DNA of 64,000 bases from Solanum dulcamara (GCF_947179165.1 NC_077247.1:12723501-12787500), one strand, 5' to 3'; shown: positions 12,630-24,918, numbered from the stretch's first letter. Numbers and translations are program-made. Notes: a model not told the origin generated them from the letters alone.

Positions 12630-12804
12630 GTTGTATATATTTATTTGATGTAATTCCGCCTATTCATGTTATTCTTGCTATTGTGTTATTATTGTTTAGT
12701 TTCTACCCTTAAGTCCCATTACTCACATTTTTGAGATATAGGTTGACTTACCTATTGGTAGGTTATAGTAGTGACATCATGACTCGAGTTATTAGATCAT
12801 GAAA

Positions 12805-13617
12805 ATTGAGTTACTAAAAATGAAAATAAAGAATAAAAATAGATGAACTATATAGTTTACTCATTTTGATATAAAATTTGAACCAATTAATCGTGACATA
12901 AAAGAAAACATGAATGTGGTTTAACTGGACTCTTTCTTGTTGTGATCATAAATTGTGTCCATCTAGTGCCTGGAAACTGAGTGGGGATAATCAAAGTGGA
13001 TGGCATGGGGTTTCAGGATATGATGGAAGGCGAGTGAAGAGGAAGAATGTTACGGCTACTATCCTTAATTACTACTAATGACTGTTCTCTTCCGGTAGTA
13101 GAATCCCAATAAAAATTGTATGAACATGTATGGAGGTAGCATCATGTTGTAGAAGATCACTACTTTTGCATAAGCATGAAAAATATAATCAGAGGGGATT
13201 CTCTTCCTCTTTGTCTATATCTAAGTAATTAGAAAATATCTATAAAAAAACTCCCTGCTTCTTTTTGTAGCCTTACATCCTTAATTCAGAAACAAGTATC
13301 TATATAAAGGGAAACAATGATGTTAGGGAGTCCACACTTTTGACAGTGTATAATCTCTTTTTGAGAGAGTAATTTGGAAAAGAGTCAATCAAGGATAGAG
13401 TGATATTTTCATAGAGAGAAAAAAATATACTTTTGCCTTTGTAGGAGTATTTTATGGGATCTTAAGATAATAGAAGGAGTGGAAAAAAAGGGAAAGTTTA
13501 TCATAGGGAGAATAATGTTTACCTATAAAAGAAAAGATTTTTTATTTTCAAGATACAAAAATGAGAGATATTTAAAAAGAATTAAACAAATTTGAGTTTG
13601 AAATTTTAAATCATTAA

Positions 13618-13680
<63 letters not shown>

Positions 13681-13994
13681 TGTGCAAGTATAAAATATAA
13701 CCAGCTTATCAATGGTGGATCTCCATCTCTACCATCGAGTTGTAGATTTGGTTTGGATTATTTATCGGTAGTAATTTTCAAATGAAGTTTATTCGTGTTT
13801 TATTCTTTTATGTTCTTGCAAAAAAATTCAAAATCAGTGTATGATTTTTTTTAATTTGTTCAAAATCAGTGCTTCTTTATATTTTTATAATTTTTTCCAA
13901 ATTAATGTGGTGGTGGTTTGATGTGGTGGTGCATCTTTAAAGCTTTTTACACGCGCTAAAAATCAGTGGAGCACATGCACTCTGCCAACTCAGC
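12805..13994. other. AT-rich spacer with no recognisable gene
   Basis: There is no long frame and no similarity to the LTR families noticed. It contains the (TA)n tract and purine-rich runs near 13,380-13,560. It could be residual internal or flanking DNA of LTR A's element, or old intergenic DNA. Confidence 0.4.
13620..13674. repeat. (TA)n microsatellite
   Basis: An uninterrupted TA run of about 54 bp. It is probably length-variable, and its size here may be affected by assembly. Confidence 0.97.
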
Positions 13995-14112
13995 AAAAAT
14001 GTAAAAACAACACATCAAGACATGACATGAGGTATCTAAAATGAATAAAGCCTAGTTAAGGTGTCTAAGTAAAGTTTGTGCAACCTTTAGGGGGGCAACA
14101 ATGGGTTCAATC
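13995..14112 (-). mobile_element. Terminal fragment of a Mutator-like element
   Basis: The stretch 'acatgaggtatctaaaatgaataaag...aatgggttcaatc' aligns with the right terminal inverted repeat of the complete 822-bp element at 48,953-49,774. The matching left end was not found upstream, so this is a truncated copy. Confidence 0.65.
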
Positions 14113-14182
14113 AACTTAATATATCTGGTCTAGCATTTATAATAATAAAAAATAGAAAAGTGCAAAGAGAGTAAAAAAATCA

Positions 14183-15335
14183 TGTATGACCCTCTAGGTC
14201 ATTTATGTGTAAATGTATTCTTTTCGCCGTTTAGAGCTTTTGTATAGAGACCCCAAGTCATTTATGACTTGCTGGCATTGTCTATTTGGTCGCCTGGTTG
14301 TTTGTTTGAGTTTTATGTTCGTTTCCCTATATTTGGACCTTCTAAAAATTAAATAGTTGACTTTGGTGAAAATGATAGGTAAACAATCTCAGAACGGAGT
14401 TCTAATGGTTTCATCAGCTCTGAAGTGGTCATTTTAGGGTAGTAGCATGGTTGAATCGAGTTCCAAGACTTTCAATGCAAATTTGAGTCATTAGGTATTT
14501 TAACATGTGAGGTTTTCCCTAAGGTTGACCTTGGTCAACATTCTTAGAAACCATGCTCGATTGAAAATCATATAAGTGCGGTTAATTTTGAAATATCGAG
14601 TTTGGTATAGAATGATCTTTTGTGCATTTTTTGAGGCTCCTAGTCTAATTCTGAGGCCTCTGGTGGATTTTTGCTAAAAATAAAACTTGGATGTGGGACC
14701 CACTTTTTGTCTTGATGACCTCTGATGCGAATTTTAGCTGTGAAGTTGAGTCCTAGTGAAGTGGGGTTGACTAGGGGTTGACCACTAACTATTGGCCATC
14801 ACTATCGCGAGGCCTGACCTTTGGGATCCTGATGGTCTTTAATATTGGGGGTCATGATCTTGAGTTCTTGACCCTCGCCCCCACGATCACAATGAAGACT
14901 GTCTCTATTCTATCAATTTAACACCAGATGTGGTCAACTAAATTAGCAAAATTTTGAAACGCGATTTATCCCTCGTTACAGCTCCAACTTTTGTTATTCA
15001 AACTCCTGGGCATTCAGAAGGTTCGTGGCTATGTGGGTAAGTAGTCGAGATGTATCGGGGAACATTTGTTAAAGGTAAATTGGAGTTTAAACCTTATGCT
15101 ACAGTCTCTTCATTTTACCTTTAGTGGTATTTTCGTGCATGTTGGGTTTCGGGCTGTTTTGATGCCCCAAATTGTATTTCGTTTTGAGGAACAAGTTCAG
15201 GGAGGTGAATGGGATCTTTTCATTAGGTTAATTTTAGAATTTTTGGAGCGGATCCAACATTTCTATATTACACTCCAAAATTGGTTCATCTCTATTTTAA
15301 GTGATTTTAGGGTCTAAAAAATCGTATTAACGTTT
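14183..15335 (+). mobile_element. 5' part of a TGTAATGACC-family LTR, left arm of an inverted pair
   Basis: It starts 'tgtatgaccctctaggtca' and follows the 5' third of LTRs F and E (the 'cttatgacttgctggca' and 'ggtcacttaaag'-type landmarks). Similarity stops near 15,335, where a second copy in the opposite direction begins. The palindromic module here (14,790-14,900) has yet another form (tatcgcgagg, cacgatcacaatg). The 83-codon frame at 15,066 is fortuitous. Confidence 0.75.
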
Positions 15336-16371
15336 ATATCCAACAAAACTCCTAAACCATTTCTGAAGTCCCCGACATCTTCTCCTAGCAATTGCCCACA
15401 ATTTGGCCTTTGAATCACCCAAAATCGGCTTAAAATGAGAGAGGTATTGATGTTTGAAAATAAGGGAAATAACTGAAAATTCGAGTCATAAAATGACTCT
15501 TAGGTATCGCAAAATCAACCTGAAGATTTCTTAAGCAACCTCCACCAAGAGGCGAGTTTTTCATTAGCAACATCAGGTCACTTAAGCGACCAGTCGCTTA
15601 AGCAAGGGGCCAGTCGCATTATTGACCCCCGCTCATGGTGGCCTAGTCTCTTTAGTGACTCCCTTGTCACTTTAGCGACGGCACCAGAAACAACTGGTAC
15701 AAAATGAGTTTTGGCATGTCCAGGTCTTCGATGGGGTGCTCGAGATTTGTTTGGAACCCCATGCACATAAACGAGATATTCTACCCCACCAAATTCAACA
15801 GTTTGGACTCAATGGAACATTCAAAATTTCCATACGAGGTCATTTTAATGAAAAGTAGGTCCCACGCCCAAATATTATTTTAAATCAAATTCCAAAATGG
15901 GTCTTGGGATTAGACCAAAAGCCTCGGAAAGCGAATGAAGGGTCGTTCTAAATCAAACTCAACATTCTATAACTAACTGCGCTGAGAAAATTTTAACTCT
16001 ACTTCCTTTTCTAAGAATGCTAACCAAAGTCAACCTTCGGCCAAAATTCAAAGGTCAAAGCGCCAAATGGCCTCAAACTCTCACTGATTTCCTCGATACT
16101 CATGTCGACCATGGTACTAGCCTAATTTGACCATTTTCAAGATGATGAAACCATCAAAATTTTGAAGTCATTTACTTGATGTTATGATCGAAGTCAACTT
16201 TTCAATTTTATAAAAGCTCCAAAATAGGAAAACAGGCTTAAAACCCAAACGAATGACCAGACGATTGAATAGTTAGTGCCAACAGTTATAAATGTCTTGG
16301 GGTCACTACAGAAATGCTCTAAATGACAAAAATAAGGCATTAACGCAAAAATAACGTTGAGGGTCATTACA
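15336..16371 (-). mobile_element. 5' part of a TGTAATGACC-family LTR, right arm of an inverted pair
   Basis: Read on minus it begins at 16,371 with TGTAATGACCCTCAACG and runs leftward through the same landmarks as the other LTRs. These include the GTCGCTTAAGTGAC-type module near 15,505-15,690. It meets the plus-strand arm tail to tail near 15,335. Flanking pentamers do not match, so it is not a simple insertion. Confidence 0.78.
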
Positions 16372-17084
16372 ATTATCCACTATATATTTATTTAAAACAT
16401 TCAATGTATGGTGGTGACAGAAAAAACTATATAAGCAACATAGGAAACTTTTTGAAACCATATCCAAAATTTGCTTCTCATTTATAAGGTGTCACAAAAT
16501 CAACAATGATAGATCAAATATGTAAACCATTATGTGAGTAAAAAGAGATCATTCCACATGTACCCAAAAAGATTTGTTGTCGTGGCAACACCAGAACTTT
16601 TGGATGCAATTAAAAAAGTTAGAGATAAGCTTCATCTAGATTTAAATTTTAACAAAAAATATAACACAATAGAATCATATATCACTAAATTGTCTTAGAT
16701 ATATTTATACTTTTAAAGAATTATTAATTTATAATATTAATGGGACCGTATATTTATATACGAGTCTTTTGAAAATATATTACCTTATCGAAATAGGTGA
16801 TTTTTTCCGTTGGCCCAAGTGGGGCAGGAGGAAAATATTATCTTAGAGATTATTAATTTACCGATTATTAATTTAGTGAGGATTTACCAGATATATATTT
16901 CTTATAAAGTTTCGAGTTTTGATTTTACATCTGATTTGTAATATTGTCTTTTGATCTAGCATATATTTCTGCTAACAATTTATGTTTCATCTCTTACATG
17001 TAATTTGGAATTGATTTTTGATTTAGCATATACTTCTAAAATATTTTGAAGAAAAAATTAAAAAGGCCTAAAATATATGGTAAG
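16372..17084. other. AT-rich spacer, no gene seen
   Basis: No long frame and no clear repeat family. It could be the eroded 3' internal part of a copia unit preceding the LTR at 17,085, but no PPT was recognised. Confidence 0.35.
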
Positions 17085-17300
17085 TGTTATAAACATATTT
17101 GTATTATAGTGAATGTCTATTATGTAGATTTCTTTGGAGAAAACTTAGAAATCCTACTTAGGGACCAAGACACTTTTCCCCTATAAATAAATGGGTTTTT
17201 TTCATTGTAATTAACACTTAAATATCCCTCAAGAGTAACAAGACGTCTTCTTTCTTCTCCCTACTTTATTCTTATTATTATTTTATATAGTTTTATTACA
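17085..17300 (+). mobile_element. Ty1/copia LTR (short, 216 bp)
   Basis: It starts TGTTATAAAC and ends TTTATTACA. The following 'cgttatcggcac' matches the post-LTR primer-binding phrase cgttatcagcac at 44,036. A TATA box lies in the middle, followed by a C/T-rich leader. Length and architecture match the longer copia LTRs at 43,706 and 51,836, but the sequence differs enough to be another subfamily. Confidence 0.7.
17182..17189 (+). promoter_or_regulatory. TATA box of the copia LTR
   Basis: TATAAATA sits at the same relative place as TATAAATAG in the LTRs at 43,899 and 52,089, upstream of a C/T-rich stretch. Inferred from motif and position. Confidence 0.55.
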
Positions 17301-19076
17301 CGTTATCGGCACGAATCTTTCTCTAAATAGACCATATGCTTGAATTAGCACGAACACATGCTTTATCTTATTAATGTGCATTCTGACCTTGTTTTTATAA
17401 TGATATATTATGCATATATTTTATTGGCAAAGTCTTAGATTTATCCTCGATGTGCGAATCCCTTTTATTATGTGTCTGGTTCTTATCTTTGGATAACAAT
17501 GCTGATAGTTTAAAATTACATGTGATACTTAGATTTTCTCTATTTTTGTTAATTATGAAGATTTAATTATTGGATATCAAAGAAGGTTAGTTTGCAATAA
17601 GTAATATTTAAGTTATCAAAATTATGCTTAAAAAGCTTGAAGGCCAAGCATCCGGAGAAGAGATCAATTAATGAAGGATGATAATAAGGTATATGGGTCA
17701 GTTTTACAAATGCCCAATTCGGATATGGGTACCAATCTGTTTCTTTCAAACTTTCCTCAAGGTTTGTGCTTTATTCAATGTTAATTTCTTTTAATGTTGT
17801 ATATACTGCATCAGTTAATATGGAATTGAAAAGTTATAAAATTAATTTTATTGATTTATGGCCTAAAACATATTTATATGAATAAGATGATGGATTCATG
17901 TTCAATAACATCAAGAAGGTAAGACGATGGATAAATATCCAATCGAACCAAGAGGGCAAGACATCAGGTTTGAGTCTTGGTGCACCTTGATGAAAGAAGT
18001 TGGGTTCAAGTCCCATCGATTTATACCATAGTGATGATATAATGATGATTAAAGCAAAATAATGTGCTTTTGGTAAAATATCATGAAATTTGTTCCATTG
18101 AATTTGCTTCATTCCTTGACGTGAATGTGATAGCAGTGCATGATATTTCTGAAAGAAGACAAATAGTTGAATAATGCACATGAATGTGGGTTGAGGTACT
18201 AAGCTATCATAATTTGATATGTTAAGACGATTGTGTTTCATTCATGAATAATGAGAATTTTTGATAAATGCTACAAATACAGATTCATTCTCTAAGTGAA
18301 TGTGGTAGAATTGCATAATATATCTTAAAGAAGACAAGTGATTTAATAATGCACATGAATGTGGAATGAGATACTAAGTTATCATAATTTGATATATTTA
18401 GATGATTCTGTTCCATTCATGAAGAATGAGAACTTTTGATAATAATGAGAAGAACTATAGAAAATTCAAATGGACGTCCATTAAAGGACCTAAAAATTCT
18501 TCTAAATGGTGAATTTATCTTGTACTGCTTTTTAGCAAGGCAAGTTAATTGTGAGACCATCACCAATGAAAGTTGACATTGAGTCCACTGTGTTCTTGGA
18601 ATGTATACATGGGATATTTGTGGACCTATTCATCCACATAGTGGGTTGTTTAGATAATTGCCTATCGATTGGGATGAAATAAACCCAATATGGAAGTGAA
18701 TATGATAGTACAAAAATGAAACTTATTAATATGGGTGCGCATTTTTCACGATGAGATCACGACTCACCTTTAGAAGAAGTAGAGTAATTGAGAAAAAATA
18801 CATCTGAAATTTACTTTTGAAGTAGTAAATATGAAATTTACTCAAGAAAATAACACATGTCATGGTAAACTTGGAGTATACCAGTGCAGATAATTGACAT
18901 GAATGAATTGGCCATCCCGAAGATGTGCATACTGAGTAATAGACATATATTGAAGAAGTAGAGTATTCTTCAAGAATTATTTTATGCTTCTTGTTCTCGT
19001 GATAAATTGATTGGATCAACTAATATTGGCATTAAATCCCCTAAATTATGAAAGTATAAAAGGTATGTGTGAGCCC
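17301..19076 (+). pseudogene. Decayed 5' half of a Ty1/copia element (primer site to integrase)
   Basis: A primer-binding-like phrase 'cgttatcggcac' follows the LTR. Near 17,930-18,190 the text parallels the copia internal regions at 44,740-45,130 and 63,560-63,850, including a 'gggttcaagtccca' unit at 18,002. At about 18,535-18,700 the plus strand encodes a run recognisable as the start of the copia integrase region (QGKLIVRPSP, then a decayed FLE.IHG and GP.H stretch). Frames are broken by many stops. It ends abruptly at LTR F. The minus-strand frames at 17,834-18,241 and 18,726-19,019 are shadows. Confidence 0.65.
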
Positions 19077-22000
19077 TGTAATGACCCTCTAGGTCATTTT
19101 TGAAATAAAGAATTCATTTCATCATTTAGAGTGTTCTTGTAGAGATCTCAAGTAATTTATAACTTTTTAGCATTGATTGTTCGGTCGTCTGGTCATTCGT
19201 TTGGGTTTTAGGCCCGTTTCCTTATTTTGGAGCTTTTATAACTTAAAAAGTGACTTTGGCCAAAACTTTAGGTAAACAACCTTGTAATAGGAATGACCAA
19301 ATTAGGTTGATAGCATGGTCGGCATGAGAATCGAGGCAATCAGTATGAGTTTGGGGTCATTTGGCGCTTTTGCCTTTGAAAGTTAGAATATGGTTGACTT
19401 TGGTTAGAATTATGGGAAAATATCCTTGGATGAAAATTTTGAGAGCGCAGTTAGTTTTGGAATATTGACTTTGATCTAAAACGACCCTTCGTTCACTTTT
19501 TGAGGCTTTCGGTCTAATCTCGAGGCCCATTGTAAAATTTGGCTAAAAATGATACTTGGGTGTGAGACCCACTTTTTGGTTAAAATGACCTCATATGGGA
19601 ATTTCAAATATGCCATTGTGTTTGTACCGTCGAATTTAGTGGGGTATCATTTCTCATTTCACACACGGGATTTCGAATGAATCCCAAGCACCCTGTCAGA
19701 GATTTTTGGATTGTGCCAAAAATAGGGTTGCACCAGCACTGTTGGTGTCCCTTTTTAGGTATTCTCTCCAACTTCAAAACCCCATACTTGAGTAATAGAG
19801 CTCCAAATTGGGTGGTTCAAAAGGCAAACTTGTGATTTTTGTCAAGGAGAACGCTTTGGTGAGCTCGAAAACTCATTTGGGGCATTCGATTGAGGTAGAA
19901 TCTTGATTTTAGTTGTTGCACTAGGTATTTTCATAGTGAATTTTTGAAGAACATTGAAAATTAATTTCTTAGTCTATATAGTCTGATTTTGGTGATTCAA
20001 AGATTGAAATTGAAGAAATCTTCAAGCGGAACATGGTGGTAATATCGGAAATTTAATTGAAAGCTTTGTTTGAAGTAAGATTCGTGTTATAACTGAGCCC
20101 TTCCACTTTCGGATTAGATTTTTGGTAAATTTTGAGATTTGATATTTTGAGTGTTTTGGGTCTGGTTCCAGTGATTCTTGAGGCTAAATTATGGGTTTTT
20201 ATGCAAGGAACATCGTGATGTGATTAGTTTTGGAATTCAAGATTTCGTTTTGGTAAATTTTCTGTTCAAAGTAGTTGTCCCCTTAATGTGCTTAGTTTAA
20301 AATTTGAAATTCTTGTTGCATGATCATTTCTTCATGTTTTTTGACTCCATCTTATATTTTAAATTATTCCATGAACTTGGGGTGCTGTTTGGGACCAACT
20401 TTTGGGGTCAATTCTAAAATTCCAAATTTGGGTCCCACAATTCCTATTTTGGATCCCAAAACTGGTCCATCTCTAAAAATTGTGAATTTTGTGTCATAAT
20501 GATTATATTGACATTGTTATTTCATTGTTGGTAGCGTTCCAATGTTTGAAGATCATTCAGAAGGGAAAAGCTTTGATTCCGTGAGTTGGAGTGTGCCCGA
20601 TCAGCCTACAGGGAGGCTACAATTTTCTCCTATTTAGACTGAGCATATTTAGGCATTTATATATTGAATTGTATTATCTTGGAGGGGTTAGGGTGTCGAG
20701 CATGCTAAATTTCTAGAATTCATTCCCTAGGTGTTATTTTTGGGGAATTTTTGGACTGTTAAAGCCTCTTTCCTGTTATTGTTGATCATCCATACTTGTG
20801 AAATGTGTTGTGCCTTTGGTTGATGTCTTTGGAAGAATGTTTGACCTTAGTCTAGTCTTAGACTAGTGTTACCTTAGACTTGCGCGATTTTGGTGCTGTT
20901 GGGCCTTAGAACTTCTCCGACATTAATTCGAACAGCTTAGCTCCCGGTAGACTAATATAACAGTCTTGACTCTTATAGCCTGAGGTTTATCTAGGTAGTA
21001 ACACAGTTGGGAACCTTACCTCCATAATTTTCTATTCTCCTATCGATTCCGCATCACTTGGTTCTTAATTTTAGAAGATAATTCACCGATTTTGGTTGGA
21101 TGTGTTTTGGGCTGGAGTGACTTATTAATGGCACTCAGATTGGGGGTACTCCTCATGACGCTTGATTGGCCGCTGATCCTAATTCTTATTGATTCACCTC
21201 TGTCGTGGTTCAAGTCCTTGCCTTGGTATTATTTCCTCGGTTCAAGTCCCTAGCCTTACTTCGTAGTGGTTCGAGTCCATCTCATTTATCAGTCTTGGTT
21301 CAAGTCTATCGCTACTCACAAGCTTTGGTTTGAGTCCTTAGCTACCATTACCCGGTTCAAGTCTGTGGTCTCTCTTACACATGGTTCAAGTCCATGATTA
21401 TCCATTACCCGGTTTAAGTCTTTGGTCTCTCATGCACATGGTTTAAGTCCACGGTTATTTATTACTCAATTCAAGTTTGTGGTCTCTTTCGCATGTGGTT
21501 CAAGTCCACAATTATCTATTACCGAGGTTCGATTCCTTAGTCTCTTTTGGTTCGTGGTTCAAGTGCACAATTATCTATCACCTTGGTTCAAGTTCTTGGT
21601 TACCTTCAAATCTCGGTTCGAGTCCCTGATCCTCTGATAAATCTTTAGTTAAAGTACTTAACCATGTTCATCTTTAGTTAAATATCAAGATTACAAAATG
21701 ATTTGGTTCAAGTCCGTGGGAGGTTGTGGTATTGTTGGAACTTCATTGGATTCTCTCATTTTACTTTAACTATCTTTGATCATGTCCGGCTTATGAGAGT
21801 TTGTTCAGGTTGTTACTCTTAGATTTGTGCACGAGCGTGCCCATCTAGTTTATGGGAGCCTGGTGGATTTAGTTAGCTACTCTACTTCTCTTTGTGTATT
21901 GAGTACGCTTGTGTAAATACCTACCCTGACTTCTTATTTTATCCTTGGTTGTGATTAGTTTCTTGCATTTCAGTTTACTTTTACTTATCTTGCTCAATCG

Positions 22001-22480
22001 GCCTATGATGCTTACTGGGTACCTATTGTTTTGGTACTCATACTATACTATGTATCTTTTTATATGATGCAGGTCTGAGTACTAGTTATCGGCGTTGATT
22101 CGGGCTAGCTACAGTCTTGATCGGAGGCAAGGGTGAGCAATTAGCATTCTGGATTTACCTGTCTCCCTCTATACATATATTTTGCCTATTTTTTTCTTTT
22201 TCAGACAACTTTGTTTTTGTGATCTACATTTTGGACTTGTACTCATTTTATAGTAGCTCTGTACATGTGACTTCCAGGTTCAGGGAGGGATCTTTGGCTT
22301 GTGTATATTATAGTTTGCTTATGTCGTTCTCTTGTGATCTTGTATTTCATTATTGTTTTAGATATATTGTTGGTCTTCTATCCTATCATCTCATTACTCA
22401 CAGTTCTGGATATGGTCAGTTTGCCTACTGGTGGGTTATATAGTAGGTGCCACTATGACCTGATAAATCGAGCCGTGACA
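19077..22480 (+). mobile_element. 5' LTR of F, 3.4 kb
   Basis: It starts TGTAATGACCCTCTAGG and ends GCCGTGACA, with the primer-binding site four bases further on. It is aligned along its length by E's 3' LTR. It has no palindromic CG module where A, D and E have one (about 19,725-19,760), but carries the B-box-like array at 21,205-21,715. Frames at 21,422-22,528 are fortuitous. Confidence 0.85.
21205..21715 (+). repeat. Array of about 17 B-box/T-arm-like motifs (GGTTCAAGTCC) in LTR F
   Basis: Motifs fitting GGTTYRAGTCC recur every 25-35 bp with non-repeated spacers. Three match the RNA polymerase III B-box consensus GGTTCGANTCC exactly: 21,268-21,278, 21,526-21,536 and 21,615-21,625. Most others are GGTTCAAGTCC or one base off. 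Spacers are unrelated apart from recurrent 'tggtctct' and 'ttatctatta' words, so this is not a plain minisatellite. No A box at tRNA spacing and no cloverleaf was seen. Confidence 0.85.
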
Positions 22481-22483
22481 AAT

Positions 22484-22495
22484 TGGTATCAGATC
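22484..22495 (+). other. Primer-binding site of F (initiator tRNA-Met type)
   Basis: TGGTATCAGATC follows the LTR end after three bases and matches the usual plant TGGTATCAGAGC site with one change. Confidence 0.85.
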
Positions 22496-22696
22496 CTAGG
22501 TTCACCGATCTCACATATACAGATCTAACATCTAGTAGAGTCCCGTGCATTGGTGCGAAGATGTATGTGACTTATCTTCGAGAGGCTACATGATGACTTT
22601 AGGAACTTGTCTCTTTTGTATCACTGTCGTACCGTGCATGGTATGTCTTATCGTTTTCTAGAAATCTCACTTGATCCACTCTTTTACAAGATGGCT

Positions 22697-24140
22697 CACA
22701 TGTGTGGTAGGACCCCAGATCGGGGTAGAGGCTGAACTTGAGGTTAGGTCAAGGCTATATCTCTAGTCCAGGATAGAGATCAGACTTCAAAGCTAGAGAT
22801 AGAGCCACCAGTAGCTCTAGTACATTAGCAGCCGGTAGGGCTAGGACCAGCCCAGCCACCACCCGCGCCAGTTGCAGCTCCAGACCTACAGGTGATGTTC
22901 TCCTAGATATTAGCAACTATTAGAGGTGTGCAGCAGGCACCAACTCCTACTGTTCCATCACCGCAGGGCCAACCTATGCCAGAGGCACCAATCATTCAGC
23001 ATATACCGGTACCTTCCATTCAGTCTGATGTTTTAAAGGACGTCATGTCACTTCGAAAGTAAAAGATGCTCGGGGTTTTCCTTAGACTATCACCGCTGAG
23101 GTTTTCTGGGGTTGTGCATGAAAATGGCCATGAGTTTCTTCTTTCTTGTCGTTAGTGGTTGCAGACTTTGGGTTTAGTGGATTCTAGAGGAGCTGACTTT
23201 ACTGCTTATCAACTAGATGGTCCTGCCTGACAGTGGTGGCGTTCATATTTAGAGACCATGCCACCTGGGTCTCCATCGATATCGTGGGATGAGTTTTCAA
23301 AGGCCTTCTTGGCTCGTTTTATCCCTAGGAGCATTAGAGATCAGCTTTGAGATCAATTTTTGCTATTGGAGTGGGGCTCTATGATCGTATCGGAGTACGA
23401 GGCCTGATTCCATGAGCTCTCCAAATATTCTACCATGATCTTACCTATTGAGGAGGAGAGAGTTTGGTGCTTCGTCAGGGAGTTGAGGCTTCAGCTACGG
23501 ATTGAGACTCAGTCTCAGCAGGCCGCATATTTCTAGATGTAGTATACCATGCCTGCACACTTGAGCACATCTATTATGTGGCCCAAGGAGGTAGCGGCAA
23601 GAGAGCTAGGTAGGAGGATAGTCAGAGTGGGTACCGCTTTAGGCCTAGGGAGTCATATGACCGATCCCATTAGAGATTCCTACAGCTCCATTCTAGTCGT
23701 CTATTCCAAGCCTCACTACATACCTCAGAGAGTGAGCAGTACCCTTAGGGTGGCTCTAGTACCGGTCCGACTCAAGGCCGAGATAGTTCTCAGACGGTTC
23801 TTTTGGCCAAAGTGGCTGATCTCCATTTCTGAGCTGACAGCCACAAGGGTGATTTAATTGAGAGGGTTTAGATGATTTGTCTCGCGAGTGCCATCTCCAT
23901 AGGTCAGACGCACCGACTTCACAGACAGCTAGACATATGCCAGTATCAGCACCTCTAGTTAGAGGCAAAGGCCAAGCATACGATTATGGGGGTGGTCATA
24001 AGGGTGCACGGGGAGGTCCTCATGGAGGAAATACAGGGGTCGAGTTGATGTACGAGGTAGAGGATCCCAGTCCTACTTTTATGTAGCTTTAGCTAGAGTA
24101 GAGGTTGAGGCCTCGGATGAAGTGATCACAGCTATATTTC
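22697..24140 (+). pseudogene. gag remnant of F
   Basis: Three-frame reading gives a chromovirus gag. A proline/alanine-rich N-part comes first (22,800-23,020). The capsid core follows at 23,090-23,520, with recognisable words SRGADFTAYQLDGPA, QWW and ARFIPRSIRD and an ILPIEEERVW-type run. The C-part is basic. It is parallel to gag of E at 55,117-56,480. Stops interrupt the core, several at codons expected to be CGA or CAG (for example ggcctgattc and ctttgagatc), consistent with C-to-T decay. No functional protein is possible. Confidence 0.75.
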
Positions 24141-24913
24141 TATTATATAATCATCTAGCATCAGTTTGATCCCCAGCTTCACTTATTCTTATATATCTAT
24201 ATATTCGGCCCCTCGATTGAGTATGAGTCTAGATCCCTTAGCTGAGTCATTGCGTGTTTCGACCCCGGTAGGTGATTCTTTAGTAATGGATCAAATATTT
24301 GGATACTGTGTGGTGACTATTCAGGGCTGACCCACTAGGGCTGACCTCATTTTACATGATATGGTGTATTTTGATTTTATTTTGGGCATGGACTGGTTAT
24401 ACCCTCACCACACAGTCTTGGATTGTTATGTCAAGACCGTTATATTAACCATGCCTGGTATTCCATCGGTGATGTGGCAGGGCTCTTGTAGTGACACGCT
24501 AGTCGGAGTGATTTTTTTTATTCGGGCTCGGAGATTAGTTTCTAGCAGGTGTTTGACATATTTGGCTTGTATTAGAGAGGTTAGCAGGTAGGGCCCTATG
24601 GTTGATTCAGTTCCTATAGTCCGAGAGTTTGCAGATATGTTTCTTGCCAACCTTCATGGCCTTCCTCAGGATTGCAACATTGACATCGCCATTGATTTAG
24701 AGTTGGGTACTCGGACTATTTCAACCCCACCATACCATATAGCCCCTGCAGAACTCAAGGATCTCAGTGTTCAGCTTTAGGATCTCTTGGATAAGGGATT
24801 CATTCGGCCTAGTGTATCGCCTTGGGGTACCCAAGTATTGTTTGTTAAAAATAAAGATGGTACTATGTGGATGTGCATTGATTATAGATAGTTGAATAAG
24901 GTGACCGGTGAAG
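24141..24913 (+). pseudogene. Protease and N-terminal reverse transcriptase remnant of F
   Basis: 24,361-24,430 encodes the FILGMDWLYPH word that closes chromovirus protease domains. 24,598-24,780 encodes the RT lead-in (SVPIVREFADMF...PPYHIAPAELK), and the next frames continue with [15 protein letters not shown] and [16 protein letters not shown] one-base insertion (gtgaccggtg against gtgacggtg in E) precedes the point where element G is inserted. The rest of RT resumes at 34,859. Confidence 0.82.
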
Positions 24914-24918
24914 AACCG

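Larger units (their letters stand above)
1747..12804 (+). mobile_element. LTR 'A', TGTAATGACC chromovirus family, split by nested insertions
   Basis: The start 'tgtaatgatcctctaggt' matches the starts of LTRs F (19,077), D (48,656) and E (52,526). The body follows D closely: 1,747-3,509, then 5,752-6,042, then from 11,000 onward. It ends near 12,804 at 'gatcatgaaa', a decayed form of the usual GTGACA end. Solo LTR J sits after 3,509 and solo LTR B after 6,042, and about 0.99 kb around the B/A junction is duplicated. No PBS or coding region follows the 3' end, and 5-bp flanks (cttaa / attga) do not match, so it is either a solo LTR with eroded flanks or the rest of a deleted element. Open frames inside are chance frames. 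Confidence 0.75.

Noticed and set aside
13620..13674. Origin or centromere satellite
   Set aside because: A single simple (TA)n tract; no satellite monomer is repeated in the window.
14183..16371. Foldback transposon with its own ends
   Set aside because: Both arms are ordinary 5' parts of the TGTAATGACC LTR family and no target duplication flanks the pair.
17834..18241. 135-codon minus-strand frame
   Set aside because: It lies antisense to the copia leader region, which is shared with 44,900 and 63,600 where the frame is not kept.
21205..21715. CRISPR array or tRNA gene cluster
   Set aside because: Motifs are 11 bp, spacers irregular and there is no cas gene in a plant context; no acceptor stem, A box or anticodon arm around the T-arm-like words.
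24361..24591. Separate 76-codon gene
   Set aside because: It is the protease end of F; the tail is out of frame.
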